64,000 bases of DNA from Clostridium sp. 12(A) (GTDB lineage: Bacteria; Bacillota; Clostridia; Lachnospirales; Lachnospiraceae): contig JAGI01000002.1 of assembly GCA_000526575.1 (NCBI GenBank), positions 186,001-250,000 of the forward strand, read 5' to 3'. The translations under genes were made by a program, and so were the position numbers. This document shows, one piece after another, positions 26,652-35,376 of the stretch (position 1 is its first letter; the number at the start of each line of letters is the position of its first letter). A model generated the notes under the pieces. It saw only the letters and a list, made by a program, of their open reading frames with translations, had not been told where the DNA came from and did no database searches.

Positions 26652-26736
26652 CATCAGGTAATTTCTCGGAAAAATGCAATGAAAATAAACAAATAATAAA
26701 CAAATAATAAAACTTTTAAAGATAATATATATAATA

Positions 26737-26765
26737 TTGAAAATATTGTCGAATTAAGTTATAAT
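26737..26765 (+). promoter_or_regulatory. Predicted promoter of korAB
   Basis: TTGAAA (26737-26742), 17-bp spacer, TATAAT (26760-26765), within a very AT-rich tract; AAGGAGG follows before the korA ATG. Confidence 0.65.
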
Positions 26766-26792
26766 TAGTGAAAAATACAAGGAGGTAAGCTT

Positions 26793-28460
26793 ATGTATAA
26801 TATTCTGATTGGCGGTGCTGCCGGACAGGGCATTGACACCACAGTATCTATTCTGGAAAAGCTGTTAAAGCGTTCCGGTTACTATATTTTTACAACGAGA
26901 GATTTCATGTCACGGGTTCGGGGAGGCCATAACTTTTCCCTCCTGCGTTTTGGAACAGAAGAGATTACTTCTCACAGCGATATTTTGGATGGAATCATAG
27001 CACTTAATGAGGAAACCATTGTATTACATAAAGACAAATTAAAAGGAAAAGGTTTTATATTATGTGACATCAGTCTGGATTATTCAGATCCGGAATTAAA
27101 TATTATTAAGCTTCCCATGACTCAGATTGCAAAAGAACTTGGGAATGCGCGGGCATCAGGAAGCGTTGCAATCGGCGCAGTATTAAAATTATTTGGAGAG
27201 CCGTTCACCTATGTGGAAGAGGTGATGAAGAGTCTGATGAAGAACCAGATTCTGGAGGTGAATGTAAAAGCAGCGGAGGCAGGCTATGGAAAGGTAGAAC
27301 CGTTGTTTGAGCATCTTGACGGAGGCTTTCAGGATTATATGCTCATTTCAGGAAGTGAAGCCTTAGGGTTAGGAGCAGTAGCCGGCGGCCTTAAGTTTTA
27401 TTCCGCCTATCCAATGTCACCGTCAACAGCCGTTCTTGAGTATCTGGCATCTGTAGGAAATTCTGCTGGAGTACTGGTGGAGCAGGCAGAGGATGAGATT
27501 GCAGCTGTCAATATGGCAATTGGTGCTTCCTTTGCAGGCGCAAGAGCCATGACTGGAACCAGCGGAGGCGGTTTCTGTCTTAAGGTAGAGGCCCTGGGCT
27601 TTTCCGGAATTGCAGAAATCCCCCTTGTGGTGGTAGATGTACAGAGGCCGGGACCTGCCACAGGTCTTCCCACCAGAACAGAACAAAGTGATTTAAAGTT
27701 TGTTATTTCTGCTTCTCAGGGAGAATTTCCCCGAATGGTCATTGCTTTGCGGACCCAGGAAGATGCCTTTTATCAGACAGCCAGAGCCTTGAATCTGGCG
27801 GAAAAATACCAGATACCAGTCATTCTTTTGAGTGACCAGTATCTTGGCGATGGAACGGCCTGTGTAAAGCCTTACGACTTCTCCCGGATATCCTTCTCAG
27901 ACCATGCCACTGAGGCAGAAGGGGAGTACTTACGCTATCGGATTACAGAAGATGGAATCTCTCCTAGACTGGTGCCTGGAAAGACAGAGCATCTGGTGGC
28001 AGCTGACAGTGACGAGCACGATGAAAGAGGCTGGATCACAGAATCTGCCCTTGTAAGAAACCAGATGGTGGAAAAGCGCATGAGGAAATTAAAGGGCCTA
28101 TGCGAAGAACTTTTAGAGCCTGAATTTATTGGTGATGAAAATTGCTCCACCCTTCTCCTTGGCTGGGGCTCTGTTTACGGACCCATAAAGGAAGCAGTTC
28201 AGACCCTGAATAAGAATGGCGGCAGCTATGGAGCTTTAGTATTCGGAGACATTTATCCCCTTCCCCAGGAACGGTTAAAGAAATATGCCAGCGGCAGAAA
28301 GCTGATTAATGTAGAACAGAATGCCACCGGTCAGCTGGCTTCCCTGATTCGCGGAGAAACAGGAATTGCCTGTGACGACAGCATCTTAAAATATGACGGA
28401 CGTCAGATCACAGGAGAAGAAATCGTGAAACAATTACTGGAAGGAGGTAAAAAGTCATGA
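26793..28460 (+). CDS. korA: 2-oxoacid:ferredoxin oxidoreductase, fused gamma-alpha subunit
   Basis: A 555-residue subunit in which an N-terminal gamma domain (GGAAGQGIDTTVSILEKLL at residues 7-25) is fused to the pyrimidine-binding alpha domain (AYPMSPSTAVLEYLA and GTSGGGFCLKVEALGFSGIA). With KorB it oxidatively decarboxylates a 2-oxoacid, such as 2-oxoglutarate or a branched-chain or aryl keto acid, to the acyl-CoA while reducing ferredoxin. No ferredoxin-like delta subunit is encoded nearby, as usual for the two-subunit form. It overlaps korB by 4 bp. The exact oxoacid is not settled by sequence. Confidence 0.92.
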   Translation: MYNILIGGAAGQGIDTTVSILEKLLKRSGYYIFTTRDFMSRVRGGHNFSLLRFGTEEITSHSDILDGIIALNEETIVLHKDKLKGKGFILCDISLDYSDPELNIIKLPMTQIAKELGNARASGSVAIGAVLKLFGEPFTYVEEVMKSLMKNQILEVNVKAAEAGYGKVEPLFEHLDGGFQDYMLISGSEALGLGAVAGGLKFYSAYPMSPSTAVLEYLASVGNSAGVLVEQAEDEIAAVNMAIGASFAGARAMTGTSGGGFCLKVEALGFSGIAEIPLVVVDVQRPGPATGLPTRTEQSDLKFVISASQGEFPRMVIALRTQEDAFYQTARALNLAEKYQIPVILLSDQYLGDGTACVKPYDFSRISFSDHATEAEGEYLRYRITEDGISPRLVPGKTEHLVAADSDEHDERGWITESALVRNQMVEKRMRKLKGLCEELLEPEFIGDENCSTLLLGWGSVYGPIKEAVQTLNKNGGSYGALVFGDIYPLPQERLKKYASGRKLINVEQNATGQLASLIRGETGIACDDSILKYDGRQITGEEIVKQLLEGGKKS

Positions 28461-29302
28461 GTGAATTCAAAACATATGAAACAGCCTGGTGTCCTGGCTG
28501 CGGTAATTTTTCCATATTAAACAGTTTAAAAACAGCCTTGGAGGAGTTGGGAAAGCATCCTTATGAGGTGCTGATGCTTGGAGGAATCGGGCAGGCAGCG
28601 AAAACACCTCAGTACATCAGTGCCAACAGCTTCTGCGGCCTCCACGGCAGAGCACTGCCGGCGGCAGTGGCAGCTAAGATAGCCAATGAAAAGCTTACCG
28701 TAATCGTCAATTCCGGTGACGGGGATTCTTATGGAGAAGGAGGAAACCATTTTATCCATAACATCAGAAGAAACGTCAATATCACCCATTTTGTCCATGA
28801 CAACCAGATTTATGGTCTGACCAAAGGGCAGGCATCTCCAACCACAGCGGAAGGTCATGTGACAGGGGTACAGACTGAGGGCAACATTAATCCTCCCTTA
28901 AACCCAATGCTATTGGCCCTGGCATCAGGAGCCGGCTTTGTAGCCAGAGGCTTCAGCGGTGATGCCAAGCAGCTGACAGCCCTTATGAAAGCAGCCATTG
29001 AGTATCCAGGCTACGCATATGTGGATATTATGCAGCCATGTATTACCTTTAATAAGATCAATACATTCGCATATTATAAAAATGCTGTTATGCCTCTACC
29101 GGAGGATTATGACCCTTCCGATAAGCTGGAGGCAATGAGAATTGCAATGGGCCTTGATGATAAGATTCCAACTGGAATTATCTATAGAGAGGATAAGGCA
29201 GATTTCCACAAAAAGCATGCTCTCTTAAGAGACGGAAAACCGCTCCTTGACCAGGAAAGAGAGCCACATGTGCTAGACGAGTTGATTCAAAGCTTTATTT
29301 AA
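28457..29302 (+). CDS. korB: 2-oxoacid:ferredoxin oxidoreductase, beta subunit
   Basis: The TPP-binding subunit, 281 residues. N-terminal WCPGCGNF carries two cluster-ligating Cys (also Cys near position 200 in IMQPCITFN), and GDGDSYGEGGNHFIHNIRRN is the TPP/Mg site. FVHDNQIYGLTKGQASPTT is the characteristic beta-subunit segment. It is translationally coupled to korA and ends at a bidirectional terminator. Confidence 0.94.
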   Translation: MSEFKTYETAWCPGCGNFSILNSLKTALEELGKHPYEVLMLGGIGQAAKTPQYISANSFCGLHGRALPAAVAAKIANEKLTVIVNSGDGDSYGEGGNHFIHNIRRNVNITHFVHDNQIYGLTKGQASPTTAEGHVTGVQTEGNINPPLNPMLLALASGAGFVARGFSGDAKQLTALMKAAIEYPGYAYVDIMQPCITFNKINTFAYYKNAVMPLPEDYDPSDKLEAMRIAMGLDDKIPTGIIYREDKADFHKKHALLRDGKPLLDQEREPHVLDELIQSFI

Positions 29303-29320
29303 ATAGGTTTATGGCAAAGA

Positions 29321-29365
29321 AAAGTCAGGGTAGAAATCCTTTTGTATGGATTTTTACCCTGACTT
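29321..29365. terminator. Bidirectional terminator between korB and the histidine kinase gene
   Basis: AAAGTCAGGGTA-AAATCC pairs with GGATTT-TACCCTGACTTT, one internal mismatch, loop about 7 nt. The stop codon of the kinase gene lies inside the right arm. Confidence 0.88.
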
Positions 29366-30637
29366 TAACTGAAACCAGAACACACTCCCTTTATCCTGAC
29401 TGGATTTTGTGCCGCAGGTACCCTCGTGGAGATCGATGACTTTTTTTACAATGGAAAGTCCCAAACCACTCCCTGTGATGCCTCGTTTATGTATTTTATC
29501 TACTTTATAATAGCGGTCCCAGATATAGGGAAGGTCCTCAGGTGCGATTCCGCAACCGTGGTCTTCAATCTCAATCCGGATAAAGCCTTTGTAAGAAATC
29601 TGGCGTATCACGATATCCTTTTCAAGTACGCTATAGTGAATGGCATTGATCAGGAGATTATAAATAGCTTGTGTGATTTTTATCTCATCAGCGTTGACAT
29701 AGACCTCTTCCTGGTAATCAAAAGAAAGCTTATACCCATCCTTACGGACAAGCTCAGCGACCCGTTCCATGGTCTGGCTTATGCTTTTGGTGATGGAATA
29801 AGTCCTTTTGTTAATTTCCATAGTCCCGGTTTCCAGACGTGATACATCCATTATGTCATTGACCAGAGAGCTTAGCCGCTTCGTTTCATCCATAATAATC
29901 TGAGTTTGATCTTGAGATATTTCATCAGGGAAATCATGCATCACTTCGGCGTAGCTGTAAATCAGTGCAAGAGGAGTCCGCAGATCATGGGAAATGTTGG
30001 CCATTAATTCCCGCCGGAGGTTTTCCGTTTTGCGAAGCTCTGCCGCTGCGGTATTTAGTGTATCAGAAAGCTCCTTAATTTCCAGGAACCCATGGCCTTT
30101 AAAGCTGACGTTGTAATTGCCGGAGGCCAGAGCCTTAGCACTCTTGTTGGTCTCGGCTATGGGGGCTGAAACCTTTTTAGCGATTCGCAGAGCAAGAAAT
30201 ACAGATAGGATGATCATAATACCTGTAACGATATAAAGCTGCAGCTTCAGGGTAGTCAGGGTTGCATTTACAGGGGTGATCACTGCATTAAACAATAACG
30301 ATATGGTCTTCCCGTCTTCCAGGGTAAAATTTCTCACCTGAGTTATTTCCATTCTATGCTTACTTTCAGGCCTTCTCTTTGGCCGTGGAGTTTTCTCATC
30401 GGCAAGGGATACGGTAATTTCTTTTGTATCCTTCAGTGTAACAAGTACGTTTTGCAGATCAGGACTGTTTATACTGCGTTCCACCGTTTTTATTGCCTGT
30501 TCCATTTCTAATCTTCGGACCATTTTGTACATGCTGTTTAATAAAACGGTTTGCATTAACCAAAGCACCACCAGTAGAAGAGCACAAAAACCCAGCAAAA
30601 ACGCAAACATTCTCCATTGTAATTTTATCTTATCCAT
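29354..30637 (-). CDS. Sensor histidine kinase
   Basis: A 427-residue membrane kinase with TM1 at about 12-32, an extracytoplasmic region of about 100 residues, TM2 at about 133-152, a HAMP linker, phospho-acceptor His217 in ANISHDLRTPLALI, and an ATPase domain with N-box NAIHYS and G-boxes DHGCGIAPED and GSGLGLSIV. The ATG at 30637 overlaps the response-regulator stop by 8 bp, so the pair is co-translated. The signal is unknown; the secreted repeat protein encoded divergently at 31579 is a possible target or partner. Confidence 0.93.
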   Translation of the reverse strand: MDKIKLQWRMFAFLLGFCALLLVVLWLMQTVLLNSMYKMVRRLEMEQAIKTVERSINSPDLQNVLVTLKDTKEITVSLADEKTPRPKRRPESKHRMEITQVRNFTLEDGKTISLLFNAVITPVNATLTTLKLQLYIVTGIMIILSVFLALRIAKKVSAPIAETNKSAKALASGNYNVSFKGHGFLEIKELSDTLNTAAAELRKTENLRRELMANISHDLRTPLALIYSYAEVMHDFPDEISQDQTQIIMDETKRLSSLVNDIMDVSRLETGTMEINKRTYSITKSISQTMERVAELVRKDGYKLSFDYQEEVYVNADEIKITQAIYNLLINAIHYSVLEKDIVIRQISYKGFIRIEIEDHGCGIAPEDLPYIWDRYYKVDKIHKRGITGSGLGLSIVKKVIDLHEGTCGTKSSQDKGSVFWFQLKSG

Positions 30638-31316
30638 CAAACCGGTACCCAAACCCCCTCAAGGTAGTGATGAATCTGGCGTAAGGACCAAGTGATTTTC
30701 TCAATAATTTCATATGAGTATCCAAGGTCCGGTCATCACCAAAGTAATCATACCCCCATACTTTTGACAGAATGCGCTCTCTCGGAACAGCAATATTTTT
30801 ATTGTGTATAAGAAAGAAGAGAAGATCATATTCCTTAGGAGCCATCTCTGCAAGATTATCATCAATAAATACCTTGTAGGCAGTGATATCAACCCGAAGT
30901 CCTTCCTTTTCATATATAATATGGTTCCTATCTTCGAGTACAGTGGTAGTGCTTATGGAGGTGCGGCGTAAAATAGCGTTTACCCGCAGCATAATTTCTT
31001 TTGAGGAAAAAGGTTTTACTACATAATCATCGATTCCCATTTCAAAACCAAGTATCTTGTCATATTCCTCGCCCCTTGCGGAAAGCATGATGACTGGGGT
31101 CTGACTAGTTTTGCGTATTTCTTTCACGGCAGAAAAGCCGTCCAGCACCGGCATCATAACATCCATAATAATAATATCAAAGGACTCTTTTTGGCACAGC
31201 GAAATTGCTTCCATTCCATTTGCTGCCTCCACCACATCATGTTTCTCAAAAATAGCATAACGCTTAAGGACGGCACGCAGTGCAGCCTCGTCGTCACATA
31301 GTAATATTTTTGCCAT
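30630..31316 (-). CDS. Response regulator, OmpR/PhoB type
   Basis: A 228-residue regulator with a receiver domain (acidic pair Asp8/Asp9, phospho-Asp52 in IIIMDVMMPVLDG, Lys in VVKPFSSKE) and a C-terminal winged helix (MAPKEYDLLFFLIHNKN ... TLRGFGYRF). The ATG at 31316 is preceded by GAGGAG; the open frame extends further upstream without homology. It is partner of the overlapping kinase. Confidence 0.94.
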   Translation of the reverse strand: MAKILLCDDEAALRAVLKRYAIFEKHDVVEAANGMEAISLCQKESFDIIIMDVMMPVLDGFSAVKEIRKTSQTPVIMLSARGEEYDKILGFEMGIDDYVVKPFSSKEIMLRVNAILRRTSISTTTVLEDRNHIIYEKEGLRVDITAYKVFIDDNLAEMAPKEYDLLFFLIHNKNIAVPRERILSKVWGYDYFGDDRTLDTHMKLLRKSLGPYARFITTLRGFGYRFDG

Positions 31317-31578
31317 ATACTCAACTCCTCTTTTTAACAGCATCGGTTTATTATATAACATAGAAATGGCGTTATTTTGTCTTCTACCTGAAAATAGACT
31401 GAAATTTTTATCTGGAACAAAAGGACAGGAAGTTGCCTTAAAATTCAGAGGAAAATCAGATTGCGAACATAAGTCCGTCAAATTTAACTGGTATGATTTG
31501 GGAAGAGTAAACGAAAGGAGGCAGTATCAATAAAAGTTAAAAGCAACTGTTGATTATTATATGTAAGGAGATGATTAC

Positions 31579-32367
31579 ATGAGGAAAAACATTAAAAATT
31601 ATTCATTATTAGCTTTTGCATTAGCATCTATAACAATTGGAAGCAGCGCTATCGTATATGCAAATACGACGGCATCATCTGCAGGTTCCTCACAGACGGA
31701 TTCAACTGCAGCCGAAGGAAAAGCTGGCAGACGTGATCATAAGGGTGGCTTTGGATTAGACCAGAGCGGTCTGGAAAGCTTTGTAGCAAACGGAACCATA
31801 GATCAGGCAACTGCCGATAAGGTGATTGCGTATTTGAAAGCCCAGGAAGCAATCCGGGAAGAGGAAAAAACCAAGACGGATGCTATGACAAAGGAGGAAA
31901 GAAAAGAATACTTCTCCGCAAAGAAGGAAGAAAAGAAAGGTAATACATTCTCAAATTTAGTGAGTGAGGGAATCATTACCCAGACCCAGGCAGACGCAAT
32001 AAAGGCAGCTATGCCGGAACACAAGAAGGAAGATGGAGAAAGAAAGCGAGGCTTCGGCTCCCTTGAAAACAATCTTGCCAGTCTTGTATCTGCCGGAACC
32101 ATAAATCAGGAGGCATCTGACAAGATTATAGCTTATTTAAACAATCTTGAATCCGAAAGAGAAGCCGAGAGAGCCAAATTGGAAGCTATGACCGAAGCAG
32201 AAAAAAAGGAATATTTTTCTTCTGATAACAAGAAAGAAAGGATTGATCTGTTTACAGAAATGGTGAATGAGGGTATTATTACACAAACAGAGGCTGATGC
32301 CATTAAGGCAGCGATGCCTGAAAAAACTCGTGGTAATCATCCTGAAGCCCCTGACTTAGAATCATAG
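31579..32367 (+). CDS. Secreted protein with two 91-residue repeats, function unknown
   Basis: A 262-residue exported protein. Residues 1-29 are a signal peptide (cut after VYA). Residues 57-147 and 158-248 are two copies of one module: a GFG start, then ...GTI(D/N)Q...DK(V/I)IAYL, a charged helix with AMT..E(R/K)KEYFS, and EGIITQT(Q/E)ADAIKAAMPE. The modules look all-helical and highly charged. The copies have diverged at the nucleotide level, so the duplication is old. It stands alone, 262 bp from the response regulator on the opposite strand, and may belong to that system's regulon; similar modules occur in uncharacterised Firmicute exported proteins. Confidence 0.75.
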   Translation: MRKNIKNYSLLAFALASITIGSSAIVYANTTASSAGSSQTDSTAAEGKAGRRDHKGGFGLDQSGLESFVANGTIDQATADKVIAYLKAQEAIREEEKTKTDAMTKEERKEYFSAKKEEKKGNTFSNLVSEGIITQTQADAIKAAMPEHKKEDGERKRGFGSLENNLASLVSAGTINQEASDKIIAYLNNLESEREAERAKLEAMTEAEKKEYFSSDNKKERIDLFTEMVNEGIITQTEADAIKAAMPEKTRGNHPEAPDLES

Positions 32368-32412
32368 AATCTTTGATTTTATTAAAATTTCCTATATAGC
32401 AGCGCAAAAGGG

Positions 32413-32485
32413 GTAAGCTGTCCCCTAATAGTAAGCACAGAAAAAGAGCCTGTGTTTCACTGTTAGGGGACAGTTTGCTTTTTTT
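32413..32485 (+). terminator. Long terminator with GGGGACA stem
   Basis: GTAAGCTGTCCCCTAATAGT (32413-32432) pairs with ACTGTTAGGGGACAGTTTGC (32459-32478) with two or three mismatches, then seven T. The inner loop contains a smaller CACAG/CTGTG stem. Related GGGGACA stems occur near 56661 and 59263. Confidence 0.85.
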
Positions 32486-32599
32486 ATGCCTATCCATAAG
32501 CAGTTGTATATTGTATAATTCCATCCAATGGTAAATAAGATAAAATAAAAACGAAAAAGATTGACCCAGTAATAAGGGTAAATCTATATGGAGGAGCTT

Positions 32600-32893
32600 A
32601 TGAACTATCAGGGATTAATCACTGGAATCGGAACATTTTTGATCATCGGACTTTTACATCCGGTGGTAATTAAATCGGAGTATTACTTTGGCACAAAGGT
32701 ATGGCCTTTATTTTTGATTACAGGAATCGCTTTTATTGGCCTGTCACTTTTTTTGACCAACATTGCGGCCTCCTGCTTATCGGCTGTTATGGGGTTTTCT
32801 CTTCTGTGGAGTATCAACGAGCTTTTTGAGCAGAAGCAGAGAGTGGAAAAAGGCTGGTTTCCTGAGAATCCAAAGAAAAAAGAGAAAAAGTAA
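32600..32893 (+). CDS. DUF4491 family membrane protein
   Basis: A 97-residue protein with three hydrophobic segments. It matches the DUF4491 pattern: an N-terminal GLITGIGTFLIIGLLHPVVI, then KSEYYFGTKVWPLF, and the C-terminal LWSINELFEQKQRVEKGWFP. Function of the family is unknown. The ATG at 32600 follows GGAGGAG; the ATG at 32588 overlaps that site and is not used. Confidence 0.82.
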   Translation: MNYQGLITGIGTFLIIGLLHPVVIKSEYYFGTKVWPLFLITGIAFIGLSLFLTNIAASCLSAVMGFSLLWSINELFEQKQRVEKGWFPENPKKKEKK

Positions 32894-33027
32894 AGTTATC
32901 TAATATTTTAAGATAGAAAAACAGACAATAATACACCATATACATATCTGTTCAAAATCAGTGAAGCAAAATGGATTTGTTGATGGTTTTGCACAAATGT
33001 TATACTTTCATCATAAAGGAGGAACCA

Positions 33028-35061
33028 ATGGAAAACAGACTTCCAAACATATTCCTGCTGGTTTGCCAAAACAAACGTGAATTTACCGTCCGGGAGCTGG
33101 CGCAGCAGATGGCTGTAAGTACCAGGACCATATACAGCGATATAAAAAAATTAAATGAAATGCTGGAGGCCGCCGGATATCCGGTCATCAAAGCAGATAA
33201 AGGAAGATTGATTTATGAGGAACCTTTGATGATTGAATTTGAAGAGCTGATCGGTTCCACTTCTGATTTTGTTTTATCCAATCAAAGATTTCGCCGTCTG
33301 CGTGTGATGGAAGCCATTTTATTATCCGGGGACCAATTTACCGTAGAAGATCTTCTAAAGGAGCTGGATATCTCAAGAAACACCCTGTTAGGAGATTTAA
33401 AGGAAATAAAGGAAATATTCCGTTATCATACCATTGGAATGGAAGCGACGCCATTTAAGGGCTATCAAATTACCGGAAATGAGCGAAGCATCCGAAACCT
33501 TCTCATACTGACCACCAGCGAGGACCCATTGTTCTTCGAAGATAAATTAGAAAAGAGAAGCTCCCGGTTTTTATACTCCTGCGAGGCGTTTCTGGATGAT
33601 GTGGCAAAGCGGCTCAATGTGGAACTAAGTGATGTATCTTTTCAGCGGATGCTGGTAACTTTTTGGGTCACCTATGCCAGACTTTCCATTGGAAAGCGAT
33701 TTCCGGAAGGTCCCAGGGAACCCCTTACCAGAGAAGAGATTACCTTTGTAGAACGAAAGAAAGAGCTGGAAGAGCTTTTTCAGAGAGAGGTCCCGGTTGA
33801 TGACTGCTTTTACCTGGCCAATAAGCTGGGAGAAGCCTCGGTAGTCAAATACGAGGAGCTTTTGTCAGAAAAATGGCTGCCTTTTCATCTGGTGACCAAC
33901 GAGTTCATCGAGGCAGTGGAAAAGGAATATGGCTTTGAAGCGTTTTTAACGGATTCCAAACTTTATGAGGGACTTCTCAATCACCTGCGTCCTGCTTATA
34001 AGAGAGCATTATCCTCTGACTGGGCAGAAAATCCATTGCTCCAATACGTTCTGGATCATTTTTCAAGACTTAACAAGGCAGTGGAACAGGGAGTCAGGGT
34101 GTTAGAGGACAAGTTGAAGGTAACGTTCAATGAGCATGAAATATCTTATTTTACCCTGTTTTTTGCTTCGGTCATCGAACGAAATGAAAAACAGGTCCGG
34201 AGAACACCCAATGTAATCATCGTGTGCAATGCCGGAATCAGTACCTCCGAAATATTAAAAAGCAGGCTGCAATCCATGTTCCATGTAAACATACTTGGAA
34301 CCTTTAGTGTCAGGAATGCGGCACTGTGGTTAAAGGAGCATTATCCGGATTTCATCATTTCAACGGTGCCATTTCAATTTAGAGATATCCCGGTCTTAAA
34401 GGTCACCCCCTATCTTTCTGACTATGATATCAAGGAAATACAGAATCAATTGTCCTTTCTCACTGCAAAGATTCATATATCCGACGTGATGAACATTATT
34501 CACAAATATGTAAAGGTTGAGGAGAACCAGCTGACCCCATTAAAAAATGAGTTGAGTATATATTTGGGAATTACAGAAAATTCACAATTAAAGAAAGGAA
34601 TTTACCAACCTATGTTAAAAGAAATCTTAACCACTGAGCTGATCTCAGCAAAATTTGAAGCCGCCAGCCGGGATGAAGCCGTAACAGAAAGCGGCAGACT
34701 TCTGGTAGACAAAGGTCTGGCAGACGAGTCTTATATCAGAGCCATGATAAAAAATGTGGAGGTAAACGGCACTTATATTGTAATTGCCCCAGGAATCGCA
34801 ATGCCCCATGCAAGACCAGAAGAAGGTGCACTGGATATAGGACTTAGCATTGTAACCTTAAAAGAGCCGATTCCATTCGGTCACCCAAAGAATGATCCAG
34901 TAAGGATCGTAGTTGGCTTATGTGCCATTGACCATCAGTCTCATCTAAAGGCTCTTACAGAACTAGCGGATATACTAATGGATGAAAGTAAGGTAGAACG
35001 CCTTACCATGGCTGAAAATGCAGAACAAATATTAGAAATTATTAAGGAGGGTTCATTATGA
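33028..35061 (+). CDS. PRD-containing PTS transcriptional regulator with EIIB-like and EIIA domains
   Basis: A 677-residue BglG/MtlR-type activator. Order of domains: N-terminal HTH (FTVRELAQQMAVSTRTIYSD), a second HTH (FTVEDLLKELDISRNTLLGD), two PTS regulation domains (about 170-390), an EIIB-like domain with Cys400 (NVIIVCNAGISTSEIL), and a C-terminal EIIA domain with phospho-His594 (GIAMPHARPEEGALDIG). The ATG at 33028 has AAAGGAGG upstream. It overlaps the EIIB gene by 4 bp. No separate EIIA gene follows, so this EIIA domain may serve the EIIB/EIIC pair as phosphate donor as well as regulate the operon. Confidence 0.93.
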   Translation: MENRLPNIFLLVCQNKREFTVRELAQQMAVSTRTIYSDIKKLNEMLEAAGYPVIKADKGRLIYEEPLMIEFEELIGSTSDFVLSNQRFRRLRVMEAILLSGDQFTVEDLLKELDISRNTLLGDLKEIKEIFRYHTIGMEATPFKGYQITGNERSIRNLLILTTSEDPLFFEDKLEKRSSRFLYSCEAFLDDVAKRLNVELSDVSFQRMLVTFWVTYARLSIGKRFPEGPREPLTREEITFVERKKELEELFQREVPVDDCFYLANKLGEASVVKYEELLSEKWLPFHLVTNEFIEAVEKEYGFEAFLTDSKLYEGLLNHLRPAYKRALSSDWAENPLLQYVLDHFSRLNKAVEQGVRVLEDKLKVTFNEHEISYFTLFFASVIERNEKQVRRTPNVIIVCNAGISTSEILKSRLQSMFHVNILGTFSVRNAALWLKEHYPDFIISTVPFQFRDIPVLKVTPYLSDYDIKEIQNQLSFLTAKIHISDVMNIIHKYVKVEENQLTPLKNELSIYLGITENSQLKKGIYQPMLKEILTTELISAKFEAASRDEAVTESGRLLVDKGLADESYIRAMIKNVEVNGTYIVIAPGIAMPHARPEEGALDIGLSIVTLKEPIPFGHPKNDPVRIVVGLCAIDHQSHLKALTELADILMDESKVERLTMAENAEQILEIIKEGSL

Positions 35062-35333
35062 TTAAGATTGTAACAGTTTGCGGCGCAGGTGTAGGAAGCT
35101 CTATGATGCTTCGTTTATTCACTCAGCAGATTCTTGATGCAGAAAAGATTGAAGCAACCGTTGATGCGTCTGACATTGGATCTGTCAGCCCTGATTTTTA
35201 TGACATTTTAATTACAACATCTGATTTCGCAGATGTACTGAGAGATTCCAAAGCTCACATCATCCGAATCGACAATATGATGGACAAGCAGTATTTAAAA
35301 GAACAGCTTTTGGAGGCAATTAATAAGAAGTAA
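35058..35333 (+). CDS. PTS EIIB component, ascorbate/lactose type
   Basis: A 91-residue EIIB with the phospho-Cys loop VTVCGAGVGSSMML (Cys8), of the UlaB/SgaB class. It passes phosphate from an EIIA to the sugar carried by the EIIC encoded next. The ATG overlaps the regulator stop. Confidence 0.92.
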   Translation: MIKIVTVCGAGVGSSMMLRLFTQQILDAEKIEATVDASDIGSVSPDFYDILITTSDFADVLRDSKAHIIRIDNMMDKQYLKEQLLEAINKK

Positions 35334-35376
35334 TTTACTGAAAGGGGCTTAGATAAGCCTTAGAAGGGAGATAAAT

